The position numbers and the translations under genes are program-made. Below are positions 1 through 14,200 of a stretch of DNA of 64,000 nucleotides, piece by piece. This DNA comes from Pycnopodia helianthoides (lineage: Eukaryota; Echinodermata; Asteroidea; Forcipulatida; Asteriidae), in assembly GCA_032158295.1 (NCBI GenBank), contig CM063247.1:13990009-14054008 (forward strand). Direction: 5' to 3'. The notes beneath the pieces were generated by a model. It saw only the letters and a list, made by a program, of their open reading frames with translations, had not been told where the DNA came from and did no database searches. The first letter of the stretch is position 1. The number at the start of each line of letters is the position of its first letter.

Positions 1-179
1 ATACCCTATGTACCAAACCAATAATGACTACCACTTTTCAGACAAATAAAGGGATCAGACTAATTTTACCTTTCAGCCTCAGTTTGCTGACATTAGTTTG
101 AATGGAAGAAACACAAGATAGCTACACCATGATGAAGGTTTTATATACTGTAGAATAATGATTGAGCTTTGATACAAAC

Positions 180-291
180 CTCCGCTGTCCTCTACATAGT
201 CTTCACCAGGTAGAGCTGAGACCTGTTTGGTTGTGTAGGTCACTCTCACAGAGCCTGTTATTCCAGCATTGCGTACAACCACCAAGCTTGC
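180..291 (-). CDS. ADGRV1: ADGRV1 exon 66, first half of a Calx-beta domain (last exon in window)
   Basis: Phase 0 start after ttgtag, phase 1 end before gtttgt. Reads ASLVVVRNAGITGSVRVTYT followed by a G-E-D-Y segment, the strand B-C and loop part of a Calx-beta domain (about residues 4298-4334). The second half of the domain must be in an exon beyond the window. Confidence 0.88.
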
Positions 292-2179
292 CTACAAAGT
301 GAAAAAACAAAATCTTGTTGTCAATCTCTGCTGCCTACAAGTCCCATTTCATTTTCATTGTATTTATTAATTCTGGTTGTGAAGCCAAGGATTCTCAGAA
401 AAGTGAACTTAATCAGTAAACAAGCCAAGAACCCCATGGAGAGAAGACAAGGAAGAAAGTTTAATTTTAGATGTGGGAGGAAAATCCCAGAGAATTATCC
501 AGGGGAAACCCACGCAATCAGGTAGGGACTGAAAACTCAATCCACATAGAGCTCCGGGCAGGATTCCAGCCGGAGTCCTAGAGATGGAAGGCGAAGAAAG
601 ATACCACTACGCCAACCCGACCAACCAAATTAAGTTTCCTCAAACCTAAAAACTTACATCACATAAAAACACACACTTTTAAGCTTTCTCCCTGAATACC
701 ACCAGAGAATACTGATCGAAACGTTGAGTTATTACATCACCGATTCTTTTCAGAACCACCACAACTCACAAGAGAGTTGTTCATTTACGCTGTGCAAACC
801 TTACTAGACATAGAGAACATAAATAGGTAGTAACAAAGCTTTTGGGAGAGCGAGCAAAGTTTACGCTCAGAATTGTGTGGTATACTGCACCATGAAATCT
901 TTCTGTGTTCAATGTGACTTTAAAGATTTTCACAAACTCCAAGATATTTTCCAAGTATTTTAAAAACTTCTTCTGACCTGAGGCAAGTCTTCACTGATCA
1001 CCACCTCCAGGGGACCAGTGAACTCAAATATCCCATGAGGGTTATCGCTAGCGATGACGATGACGGTTGCTTGATTGATGGTAGATGCCGGGTCGATACT
1101 TGCACCTCCTGTGACTGATGACAGCTGGAGGACATAAGTCTGCTTGGTCTCGGGAATAGAATCATCAATGGTCTGTAAAAAGAACACGAGGTACTCTTCA
1201 AAATAAACCTTCATCATGGTACAGCCATTTTTGATTTTCTCCTATACAAAATCACTGAACCAAACTGAGGCTGTATGGACAAATAGTCTGGTGCCTCTTG
1301 GCTCATAAGAACAATGGCTGTTATCGTTTAATGGATACAGGGAACCTGATTAGGATGTTGGTAGCTTCAACTCACTATATTCCATGACAGCAATTTCCCA
1401 TTTTTAAGTAATTAAAGACAATTAAAGGATATACGAATACAAATAAAAGAACTCTCAATTGTGTTCTTATGAATGATGTAATATTGTTAAACCACATTCA
1501 AACCCGACCAGTGATCATGTTTTTACAAACCCCCAAAATAGCGACTTGTGAAGAAATCTAAGAGCTTTGGGTTAACTGATCACTCAGTAATGAAGCTAGT
1601 TAACCATCTTCAATCCATGCTGATTTTCAGATCGTTACTTGGTAAGAGAAATTAACCAAACTTATCTCTCGCTTTTAACCGTTTACACCATAAGCGTGTC
1701 GTTTCGACATTACCTGTAGATTAATGGTCGCATTCTGCTGTCGATCTTCAAACACCACCATGCCTGATGTCTGGCTGAATGTTGATGCATCTCGAGGGAT
1801 CAGCTGCCAGTTCACCGTTACTTTACCAAAGATTCCTGCTCCTCGTGTCAGCCTGAAACAACAAAGTCAACAACGCTCGCTTACTCCTCTACAGAAAGGA
1901 TCTTAATGGGATAGGATAGGCATGACCACCGATCCATCAATAGCCCACCCTCGCCCATCTACCACTCTGTCTGTCCATCTATCCATCTATCCATCTATCT
2001 ATCTATCTATCTATCTATCTGTGTACTTACTGTATCATAGCTGTGCCATCATTATCATCCATTGGTTCACTTATCAGGACGTATCTAGATGGAGGTTGGA
2101 TAGCGATGACCCCTGATGACCCATGACCACCACACCCTCGCCCATCTACCACTCTGTCTGTCCATCTATCCATCCATCC

Positions 2180-2235
<56 letters not shown>

Positions 2236-5200
2236 GTGTACTTACTGTATCATAGCTGTGCCATCATTATCATCCATTGGTTCACTTATCAGGACGTATC
2301 TAGATGGGGGTTGGATAGCGATGACCCCTGATGACCCATCGTCTGGCTGAATCACAATAGTAGTTGTACCTACACACCCATAAACAAATTATCAAGAAAA
2401 TCATCATTGATTTGAAAATCAAGAGATCAAGTTTGATTAAAACTTGTAAAATGGTTTGCTCTGTTAACTCACGATATCGTACTTTACGTTCAAGAAGGAA
2501 ACTCAAACATTTGGTTACTCAGAACTCACCGAAGACGGGGGAGATTTCTGCGTCATCAGTGGCTGATATGATACTCAGGGTGTACCTTTCTTCGCCCTCT
2601 AACACGTCGTCCTGGGTGGCTCTCAGGGTAAAAGTACGCCTAGTGGCACCCTGCAACATAGAAAACAATACCCAATTGGGCGTACATGGTAGGAAAAGAG
2701 CAAGGCTAACATGGAATGAAAGTCCTAGCAATGGTCACTCCTCACTTTATAAACATCTCTTCCTCTTTTTGTGTTTCTACGCCTAGTGGCACCTGCAACA
2801 TAGAAACCAATACCCAATTGGCGTACATGATAGGAAAAGAGCAAGGCTAACATGGAATGACAGTCCTAGCAATGGTCACTCCTTACTTTACAAACATCTC
2901 TTCCTCTTTTTGTGTTTCTACGCCTAGTGGCACCCTGCAACATAGAAACCAATACCCAATTGGGCGTACATGATAGGCAAAGAGCAAGGCTAACATGGAA
3001 TGACAGTCCTAGCAATGGTCACTCCTTACTTTACAAACATCTCTTCCTCTTTTTGTGTTTCTACGCCTAGTGGCACCCTGCAACATAGAAATCATTACCC
3101 AATTGGGCGTACATGATAGGAAAAGAGCAAGGCTAACATTGAATGACAGTCCTAGCAATGGTCACTCCTCACTTTATAAACATCTCTTCCTCTTTTTTGT
3201 GTTTCTACGCCTAATGGCACCCTACAACATAGAAACCAATACCCAATTGGGCATACATGATAGGAAAAGAGCAAGGCTAACATGGAATGACAGTCCTAGC
3301 AATAGTCACTCCTTACTTTATAAACAACTCTTCCTCTTTTTGTTGTTGTTTCTCCTTATTTGATTGGCAGCATAATGCGCCACAGCTCCTTGTAAACCAT
3401 TACATGGTGCTATGTCATGTGTATGTAAAGGAATAGGTCTAATACTTCAAAATGAAGCTCCACAATACCTTGCAGGAAAATACTGAATGTTGAAGCGCCT
3501 TGAGCGTCACTGAGTGACGGATATGAGCGCTATATAAGAAGCCACTATTATTATTATTAGAATGACAAAGACTTACCTCTTGGAATGTGAGAGATCCCTG
3601 CGTTGGTGATAAATCCATACTGCCCAGAGGCTCCAAAGCCCAGTCTACTACAACGGTACTCTGGGTGCCTTGAGTCCTCTCTACGATCAGCGTCACTTGA
3701 CCATTAGGGTCTGATGGATTCGCTGATTCCATCACAGTCTCCTGAGATCGCAACAAAACAAGATAGAAAAGTGTATATTCGGTTTGCGGTAGCACCATGT
3801 GTAGAGATATCAACTTTGCTGTGTAGATTTTGTTCTTTTAGAGAACTTGACTTGCTATTTGTTCTACTACCGCGGAGTAGATTTTCGGAATTCGGGAGAC
3901 TTCTCAGTTCTGAAAAGAACTGTCCTGCTTATTAACTACTACCTGGGCGGGAGGTAGGAAATCAGCCTGGACTACTTGAAAAGAGGAATTCACAAAATGA
4001 CATCTCATCTTTATCAATATTTTAAATGGTGTATTTGAAATGGTGTAATTCAATATGCTGCAAGTGTCTGTTCAGTTTCTGATGTATGATGCGTACTGTA
4101 TACTTGCCTATGGCGGAGGAGGGGGGTGGGGTAACTCAAGATGGATATGGTTTCGGAATACAGAATTTCTCTCAGAGACTTACCCGAGTGAAGGCCGAGG
4201 AAGGGGTAGGGGTAGGGGTTCCTCAAGATGGATATGGTTTAGGAATACAGAATTTCTCTCAGTGAATTACCCGAGTGAAGGCCGAGGAAGGGGTAGGGGT
4301 AACTCAAGATGGATATGGTTTCGGAATACAGAATTTCTCTCAGTGAATTACCCGAGTGAAGGCCGAGGAAGGGGTAGGGGTAGGGGTTCCTCAAGATGGA
4401 TATGGTTTAGGAATACAGAATTTCTCTCAGTGAATTACCCGAGTGAAGGCCGAGGAAGGGGTAGGGGTAACTCAAGATGGATATGGTTTCGGAATACAGA
4501 ATTTCTCTCAGTGAATTACCCGAGTGAAGGCCGAGGAAGGGTAGCTCAAGATGGATATGGTTTAGGAATACAGAATTTCTCTCAGTGAATTACCCGAGTG
4601 AAGGCAGAGGAAGGGGTAGGGGTAACTCAAGATGGATATGGTTTCGGAATACAGAATTTCTCTCAGTGAATTACCCGAGTGAAGGCCGAGGAAGGGGTAG
4701 GGGTTCCTCAAGATGGATATGGTTTAGGAATACAGAATTTCTCTCAGTGACTTACCTGGGTGTACAGGAACCCAAAGAGTCCTTTTGGCGAGTCGTTCTT
4801 CAGGATTTTAATAATGACCGATGTCTCTGCACCGAGGACAGCACCACCGGTTGGATTGTGAAGAGATACGGTGAAGCGCTTTAGAAACAAATGAAATTGA
4901 AACAAACAAATTGGTACATTTTAAGCCGCAAGTGATGTGTTCAATAAACATCTGTTATGCATTGGTTTATTAGTTTTCCAGCGGGAGTTAGAATTTAAAA
5001 TATAATTCTGGCACAACCTCTTTTTTATCGAAGCACATAACGATCACTCAGATGCAGGGTGTCTTTGTTTGGTTGTTTTTCCACTTGGGGTCGAACGAAT
5101 GACAGCTGAAGAAATTGATAACAAAATTGTTCGTGCTGCAGTTTTAAAACACCGCGATATAGATTTTGCGTTTTTTGCGTATTTTCTGCAAAATATCTCG

Positions 5201-8200
5201 TACCATCGTACTCAGATGTGAAAATGCGTACATGGTACGCAAAATGCGTACAGGTTGGCAGGTCTGAAGTATTAGTAGTGATGTCATGAGTCACTTACCT
5301 CATCGTTCTCGTAGATTGTATCATCGATTATTGAAATCTCGATAAAAGCCTCTTTCTGTGAAGAAAAACAAAGAAGAAAAAAAAGAATAGGAGATAGTTG
5401 AAATATAAATTAAACCTATATTACAACAGACAGAAAAAAACATGCTGTTAACCTCAATTAGAAATTCAAACATTTGTAACACTTTTCAACACTTTGAGAA
5501 AAACTTTTTTTAAGTTTTTGAACGCGAGGCCATTATAATTTTGTGCATATATATACCGTAGGTCACTTTGGTTGGTAAGCAGTTTGAAACAACAATTTTT
5601 TCACTTGGAATTATTTAGAAATAAGTGACTGTTACCAACTTTTAAATTAAATTAAAAAAAATTATACAGCAATGTTATCACCTCTGAAATATGTAACAAA
5701 ATGTGAATAATTTACCAGTTTACAAAACAAACAAAGTTTTGCAGTATTACACCACATAATTTGCTCTCCGATACAAGATTCCGACAGTAACTAGTGGTGT
5801 AAGAATTCTTTAATTTTGTTACTGGTCTTAATTCCGACATTCAGTTTGATCCAATTTTTTACCTGTCCTTCGATGAATGTGACATTTCCTGAGAGGGGTG
5901 AGAAGTCTGCCGTGCTGGCAGACACTGTCGTAGCTAACCAGTTTACTCCCACCTGACCAAACGCTCCGGCCGTACGCTTCACTGGTAGGCTCAACACACC
6001 GTTAGTCCCAGAGCCTTCGTAAACTTCAACATCACCAGCAAAATTCTACCAAAATCAACAGCAATTCATTGAAATATTATAGCGAAACATACAAAATCGC
6101 TCATTAATGGAAGAGACCATTCATTCCATTGAAATTCTAGAAATTGTAGATATAGGCAAAAGCTGTGAAACTCGCAGTATGTTTGGAGATAATTGACAAA
6201 TTCAATTGTTACTTCTCTTCTGTTTTGTATTGTGCTTAATTGAAAAAAGAAACAGCTATTTATTCATTGCAGCATAAAACTTCTTTTTGGAAGAGGACAT
6301 TCATTCCAATCCTGTACTAAGAATTGGAATTTTGAAATGACAAAAAAAAATTGAAAACTTTTGGCACCAATTGTCAAATTTACTACCTATTTATAGTATT
6401 TCTTTTCCCCTTAAAATTTATTTCAAAATAGTTCTTGATCCTAACCTTGATTGCATTGAGCTCTAAGATCCCGTTTGCGTTATCGTTCTGTGTGATCGTA
6501 ATCTCCGCCACGTCCTGATCGTTCTTGATGCTGGGTGCCGCTCCACCGACGGGAGTACCAGTGACGAGGTCAACAGAGGTCAAGTTGACAAGGAACGTCT
6601 CGGGGCCTTCGGAATCGGTGTCCTGCAATACGTCAAAAAGTTTGTCTTTATGAATAATACTATGATATCATAATATGATAAACTGATCACTGCGGAGCAT
6701 CAGAATGTTACTTACCAAACCAAACAATGCATTTCATGGTCAGGAGAATATTGTTTCTAAACTTAGAATCTAAATATTTTCAAGTAATATACCATAAGGA
6801 AAACTGGCTGGGTACATTTTAAATAATTTTAGGTGGCTTCTGACCGACACCGTGGCATGTCGTGGCAGAACGGTCTAGTTCACCGGACCGAAGCTCTGGT
6901 GTTGTCAGCAGCAGGGTGTGGGTTCGGAGCCCAGTCATGACATATGTGCCCTTGAGCAAGGCCGCCAACATAGGGCTAGATAGCTCAGTTCGAAGAGTGC
7001 CTGCACGTTAATCCGGAGGTTGTTGGTTAAAATCCCGCTCAAGTCAAATTTTCATTGTTCAACTCCAAATTATCTCAATTATTTGAAGACAATTTTAACA
7101 CTACTTACTGGTAGGATTGTGATTGTCAACGATGCTGAAGTAACTCCATCCTCCATTCTTACAAAGCTGTCTTGAGACAAAAAGTCTCGATTTGGCTCGG
7201 CTTGTTGCAAGGCCGGTTTCCCAGACGCTCTGGATGTCCTACAAATGAAATCAAGATACAATCAGTCATAGGAAGGAATCAAATTAAATGTTGAAAAGTG
7301 CAGTTCCATAGTTACATTCATTACACTGGCGCAGCAATAATGGGTTAAGTGTCTTGCTGAAGGACACAAGTGTCACGACCGGGACTCGAACCCACACTCT
7401 GCTGATCAGAAACACCAGAGCTTGAGTCCGGTGCTCTTGACCGCTCGGCCACGACACTCCATATAATAAACCAGTAACAACCACTCCTTACCTGTATCTG
7501 ATATTGACTGCCCCCGTAGAGCCCTGCTCCCTAAGAACGTGCAGAACCACCGTCCCCGACGGCGGCGATCCCTCCGGTTCGTTCACCACGCTGAACAACG
7601 AATTCAGAGTCCAGGCAACACACCATGGGGGGAGTCATTCGCGAGGACGGTTAGCGACGCCGTGCTGTCCACCTCGCTGATCCGAGCCCCGCGGTCAGGG
7701 TGAGTGGTGCCGGGGTTGACTATACGCGTCAGTTGAATGGTTGAGGTTTCATCCAGCTCTGGGAAGGAGTCAGCCGTGACGGTGATGACAATGGCGGCCG
7801 TGTCAACCCCATCGGCAAATTCCACCTGAAAACAATTGTTTTAATACAGTTTAGTTCCGGACACAGTTCACCTATTAAGGTTGTTTTCTACTGCATTCTG
7901 AGCAACAGTAACTTAGTTTTACTTTTGTTGTCCCTGACCTACAAAATATTTTAGGGGTCATTTTCTTGTCTCCTTCCCAGATTGACTTCTTGTACTTACA
8001 TGCTCCCTTCATACACTCATTTTTCATTTTCCCCCATGCCAATATTGTTCATGCTATTCTGTATGTTTCTCGGGCTTGGCCTATACTTCTTGGTTTGTTG
8101 TTTCTGTTTTGGTTTTTTAGTTTTGACTTGCCTGCCTTGGATTTTTGGGGTAATTGTATTGTTGTGGTCGAATCAATAGTGATAATAGTTGATGTAAATA

Positions 8201-11200
8201 TCAGAATGAGGGTTCAATTCCTTGCTTTGACAGTAGCGTCACTTCATGAACCCACTTTATCAATTATTGTGTAATACACGTTAACAAACTCAAGACACTC
8301 AATCTACAGGTGCCCCAGGTAGGATTCGAACCCACAACCCTCCACATTCAAGAACAATCTACAGGTGCCTCAGGTAAGATTCGAACCCACAACCCCTCCA
8401 CATCCAAGAACATTCTAGACTAAACTAGCCACAGTCATCACTAAGCTCTCCCGTCATTAGTTCATGTTCGAGACCAGACAGACACTCACCACTCCAGACG
8501 TGGGTCTGATGTCATTCCCGTCATGCTCGCCGTTAGCTTGCCATGCAACGGCGACGACGCCCGCAGTGCCTCGCTGTCTCTGTAGAGTCAGTATAACAGC
8601 CGTGTCTGTAGCTCGCTCCGTGGCTTGTAAAAACAGAGACTCCTAAATATATGACATGAAGAAAAAAACAACATGAGTCCAACATTTGATCATTCCCACC
8701 AGGATCACCTTTAAGAAGTAACTATAAATAAAAAGTACACTTGCTGGTACAACCATGTTTTAAATCTCTTGCGTAAGAGTGTTGGCTCTGAAAAGAGCCG
8801 ATGTGGTCTTGATATTTCGAACAGTCTACTCTGCTCGTCTTCAGGCTCGTCTTTCTCCTGAAGACGAGCAGAGTATACTGTTCGAAACGTCCAGACCACA
8901 CCGGCTCTTATCAGAACCAACACTCCCACACAAGAGATTTAATACATGGTTGTACCAGCAAGGGTACTATTTATTTAAAGTTACTTCTTATTTTCCACAC
9001 CGAGCAAAAGCTTCAAACACCACTTAGGATCACCTTGTTTTTTTAGACCCAGCAGGACTTGAAAAACAAAGAAAGTACATTGCTTACAAAAAAGTATCAC
9101 CAACCCAAATTGCAACAAATTGATTAAGATCTGATACATCATTAACATAAAGATGTTAAACTGACAGACCTGGGCAAATGCTATGATTCCATGAGCATCG
9201 TCATTGGACAGGATGTTGACTTGGATGGAACTCTGTTTCCCTAACTCGGCTCCACCGGTCGGATTGCTCAGGACGACACTGAACTGCTCGTCGTCTTCCG
9301 GCCGGTCTTCGTCGAGTATCATCACTGCAACGGTCAGTGCTGTGTCTTCAGAGTTAAAGGTCAACCTTCCCGATCTGAATGATGGGCGAAATCAATTGAG
9401 AGATTGGGATGAAGCCTATGATTAAGGGATTAATTTATCTATGTTTAAGGAATTAGCTCATTGGGATTAGGGATAATGCAATAGCTCTTACTAGTGGGGC
9501 AGATAGAGTGGAAATATTTGGGGGAGTTGACCCTTTGATGATACAAGCATGGAGTTTGGCTATAGATGGATTGCACATGACGTCATTGACCACCATCTTT
9601 GATGAAAACCAATGGAAACGCACGACTCTCAGCCAATGATAGCCTTTCACGCGTGCCGTTTCATCCAAGATGGCGGCCAATGCAAGTAGTCTGTAGGGCC
9701 ATCGCAGATTTTGAATTTTGAAAAAGTATGGGTAGACTAAAAAGCAATTTTCAAAATTTTCAAAATGGCTTCATTTGCTCGTTATTGAACCAATATTTTT
9801 TCAAAGGCCAACTCTGTGTGCCAAATTCCATGCTTGTATCATCAAAGGCACAATCACATCACCTACCTGCCGTACTGTACAAGTAAAGTGAGAAAATGGT
9901 AAAAATACAATTCTTTACATAAAACAAAATCACCACGGTAGCACAACTTGAAGAACGAAACTACAAACCTTGAAACAAAGTCTGAAGTCGAGGAAACTGA
10001 GGTCATTAAAGCGATTTCAGAATCCACCATTGAAGCTCCACTCTCCTTGTTAGCAGATGCTAGCATCAGGACCTCACGGCCGTTATAGTCTGTGATGGAG
10101 ACAGGTGCTATGTCGTACGCAGAGACTGCTGTTAAGGACTCCATGAACAGCGCCGTGAAGGGCTCCCAGACTCGGATCTGTGAGTCGCTATCAGCGTTGG
10201 CGATGGCCAGGTATCTGGTGTCATCGGGGGTGAGGAAGGTGGCGATAGACTGGGCCCCCTGGGTGGGGATCGCTTGATGGAGGATGAAGCTGGTCGTCGA
10301 TGGGTTCCAACGATAGACATAGGAGTCCACATTTGACGATCCATCTAGAATTAATCAAAATGAATGTACAAAAATTAACCTTCCCCGACAGTTAAAGAAC
10401 AAACTTGTGATTTTCAGAGATCAGACTTTCAGGTTGTTAAATCCAGTGCTGTCTAAAAATCCAACATTTACGGGGAAAGGTAAGAATAATTTTTAAAAAG
10501 GAAAATAGAAACAATTGCCATCTCTTTCCAATGCAACATGACAATATATAAGACCCATTTCAACATTTGCATGCTTATTTCAGTTTATTCCAGTGTCAAA
10601 ACTTGAGTTTATCATTTTCTTAATCTTAAAACAAACTAATTTGATGAGTTTAAACACTTACCATCGTCTCTACTATTAGCAAACACCAGGTAGGTCGCTG
10701 TACCGATACTAAAGGAGTCTACATCAGTAGCTCCTAGGGTGTCTAACTGCTGCTCCTCATTGAGTAATCCACTCACCCACTTGTACACAACAGATCTGAA
10801 ATGAAGATCACATAATCAATAAAGGCAGGATATACTTTTTGGTAATTGTCAAAGACCAGTATCCTCACTTGGTGTATCCCAACATATGCATAAAATAACA
10901 AACCTGTGAAAATTTGGGCTCAATTGGTCATCGATGTTGAAAGAAAAATTATGAAAGAAAAAACACCCTTGTTGCATAGAATTGTGTGCTTTTAGATGCC
11001 TGAAAAAGACTTCATGCCTGAAGCCTTTCTCAGATTCAAATATTTTAGTGAAAAATAACCTCTTTTTCAAAAACTACATCACTTCAGAGGGAGTCGTTTC
11101 TCACAATGTCTTATACTATCAGCAGCTCTCAGGTGCTCCTTACCAAGTAAGTTGTTATGATAATGTAAACCGGCAGGATCGCATGGCTGTGTTATAAAGG

Positions 11201-14200
11201 ACCGAGCCGCTCGGTACTTTATAACACGGCCACGACCCTGCAAGGTTTTAAACGGCCGGTTAAGACCAAGTCACTACTCTTTTATTCCCATTCATAAATG
11301 CCTTTTTTTTTCAAAAGCATAATAATGTTGGAAAAATCTGTACAGCTTTTCTGTTAAATTTTAATTCCTGTCACGCCCTCGGGGCCCTGTTTTGCGAAGG
11401 ATATGCATGCCACGCTCAACAGTTGTGCGTACGTGCGCGTACTAACACTAACAGATTTTAGATTGAATACCAATATGTATTGATTGCGTTTCGCGGAAAT
11501 TAGCGACTACGTTACCTTGCCCGCCACAGATATGTTTAAAGACTTCTAGCCGTGTCTATATCGCACGTTTAAACGTAGCCATCGCATGATTGCCGATCTC
11601 CTCTCGGCCAATCAGAGTGGATACACTGTCCGGGGAATTTATGAATATGCATTTCAATCCTCGTAAACAACTCACTTGATTTCATAGCTAGCTTGGGTGG
11701 AGTCATAGTAGTGAGCCACAGCTACGTACTGATCCCCATTAATGCTAAACTCCTTCACTCCGGATGCTCCCGTAGAGGCCAAGCTAGCGACCGCCGCAAA
11801 CTGGACCCCGGTCCAGAGCAAGAGGGGCGAGTTGGTCCTGGTTTGTTGGCCGTTGGTCAATTCATTGGCGATGATGAGGAAGGTATCGGAGCCGATGTTG
11901 AAGAAGGTTACATCCGTGGCACCCTGAGTGGGGATGTCTTGCATCTAAAACAAAACAAGACCAAAATTACAACAAAAATAGCAATAAATATGAACAAAAT
12001 CCCACTTCAACCTCTTTCAGCTACAAATTCCAAGATCCAGGAAGAAAGCTGGTGATACATCTTTACAATGAGCTTAGTGACTATACCATGGTGGTTGGGA
12101 CAGTGGTATGAAATCTTTAGAACAAGTTAAGCTACCATACTGGCTGCATAATTTTCTTGCTAACCTGTAAAATACAATTGCGCTTAAGCAAATTTGTCTG
12201 CTACAGTAAGCAGAAATGTTTGCTTAGCGCTAAGAAGCAGCTCTATGTAATTGGCCTCTGGTCAGTAAGCCACAATGCTTTTTAAATTGATACATGACAT
12301 ACCACAGTGAGAGTTCCATCTTGATTGACGCTGTACACTCTAGACATGGCTTCATAGCGTCCAATACTGCCATGGTTAGCGATGACTAAGAATGTAGAAC
12401 CTTGAATAGAATAGGAGCTACATGCCATTCCTCCATCGGTCTCAATCGTCTGTTACAATCAAAAATACCCAGAAAGGTTAAAAATGTGAACAGGCAAAAA
12501 TAAATAATAGGAAAGTCAATTTCAGTATGAAGAACATATGCATATAGAGTGAAGGATGTTCAAAATAAGAAGTAACTATGAATAGTAAACTTACATTTCC
12601 AACTATGTGTAAATCTCTGTTAACACCTTGACTGCCGGTCATATATTCGTAGGGCGTTCCCATTTGCCAAGTGCGGTGCGCATGCCTGCATACCAAATAG
12701 GTACTACATAACAAAAAATGTGAACATACACTTTCTAAGGATGCCATGTCCTCACCACTGCCAGAAGCGTATGTGTTGCGTGCTCAGTGATGCCAGTGTA
12801 TTTAAATAACAATACAAAGCCCTTTCATTCTCTATGAGTATACTCGTAGTGGCAGAAGCGGTTACACCTGTTACTACAAATATACTCGTAGGCGGCAGTC
12901 AACGTGTTAAGAGGAGTGCTGGTTCTGAGAAGAGCCGTTGGTCTCATTGTTTTGAACAGGATACGATTTTCATCTTCATTCTTGTGAAGACAAAATCTAA
13001 GACAACATTCCTCCTTATCTCAAGTTAAGTACAAGAACGATTCTAATAAATAAAATATTACATCACACACCTGTATCGGAACAAACTGGCCCTGCCATCT
13101 ATACAGCACCGTCCTCGCCCCGTCGTCCACCCCGTCCGAGCCGTCACTGCCAACTGCAGACAAGAGCTGACCGGTCCGATCACTGCTGACCTTAACGAGG
13201 TAAACATCTTGACCCACAGTGAATGAACACCAACTACGGACAGAGCGTCCTTGTATAGTCTGGACAGTGGCTAGGGTCAAAGAATCACCCTCTGTAAGAA
13301 AAAAAACAGCAGACAAGACACATTAGTTTCAAAGATTTTACACACAGATTTTTCACACATATTTTTCACACAATTTTTCACACCAATATTTTTCACACAT
13401 ATTTTTCACACCAATTTTTCACACTCAATTTTTCACACCGATTTTTTAATTTTTCGAAGAAGCTTTTTCACAAAGAGTGTTTACGTGATTTTAATGTATG
13501 GATAGAGATGGCTTGATACCAGCCCTCATCCTCCCTCAAAGAATCCTCCTCTCCAAAGTTTGTACCATTCTATTGTCTTTCTACCCATTTCCTGAATGTT
13601 TTCCATTCATTGACCCCTTGAAGGTGGAAGGCAGCTATGTCTGCTAATCCGGTCCGGAATGCTGTGGACTGTGTATGTGGTATGCCATGGAATGCAGTCT
13701 GAGGCCGGTACAGCTGTGGGCAAACAAAGGCTGCTATGCAGTCGTGCGTGTAAGCCGGGCATTGAGGCCTGATAATACTGGCCTGAAGGGGTTAACCTTT
13801 AAATATAAAGGAGGAAGGGTTGGATGTGAAGATTTCCCTGAATTTATTCACAGGTTGTTCTTTTCTTGGTACGTCTTTAGGACAAACAGAGACATTTCTT
13901 ACCAGCTGAAGTGGCAGTATCAGGGACTGTTTGCCAGTCTACTGTGATGCTTCCTATTGTACCACCTGATCTTTCTACAGTGAAGTAGACAGTTCCATTA
14001 GTCTCCTCAACATCTAACGAACCTTGCCTGAGAAAAACAAAGAATAAGGATTAACATTAATAATACACTCCTTACAAAGCTGAACTTTAAGAAAAACAAT
14101 TTCACTAAGCGTTTATTGCCACACCCCATATTGCCCTGCCCTAGGGTGTGGCCAGGGCCCAATTTCATAGAGCTGCTTAGGCCGAAAAAGTTGCTTAACT

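Larger units (their letters stand above)
1922..2342 (-). repeat. Tandem duplication (about 200 bp, 2 copies) containing exon 63 and a (TATC)n tract
   Basis: The block with GCCCATCTACCACTCTGTCT, a (TATC)n microsatellite (1981-2020 and 2172-2234) and the exon 63 sequence occurs twice, 1922-2120 and 2121-2340. The exon parts are nearly identical. Only the second, promoter-proximal, copy keeps the full exon with its native acceptor. Confidence 0.9.

Noticed and set aside
2364..3363. Plus-strand frames containing RKRARLTWNDSPSN repeats
   Set aside because: Arise from the 143-bp array at exon 62 and its exon antisense.
4055..4884. Plus-strand frames rich in RGRGRG and WIWFRNTEF repeats
   Set aside because: Translation of the exon 60 minisatellite in the antisense direction; no start context, splice sites or homology.
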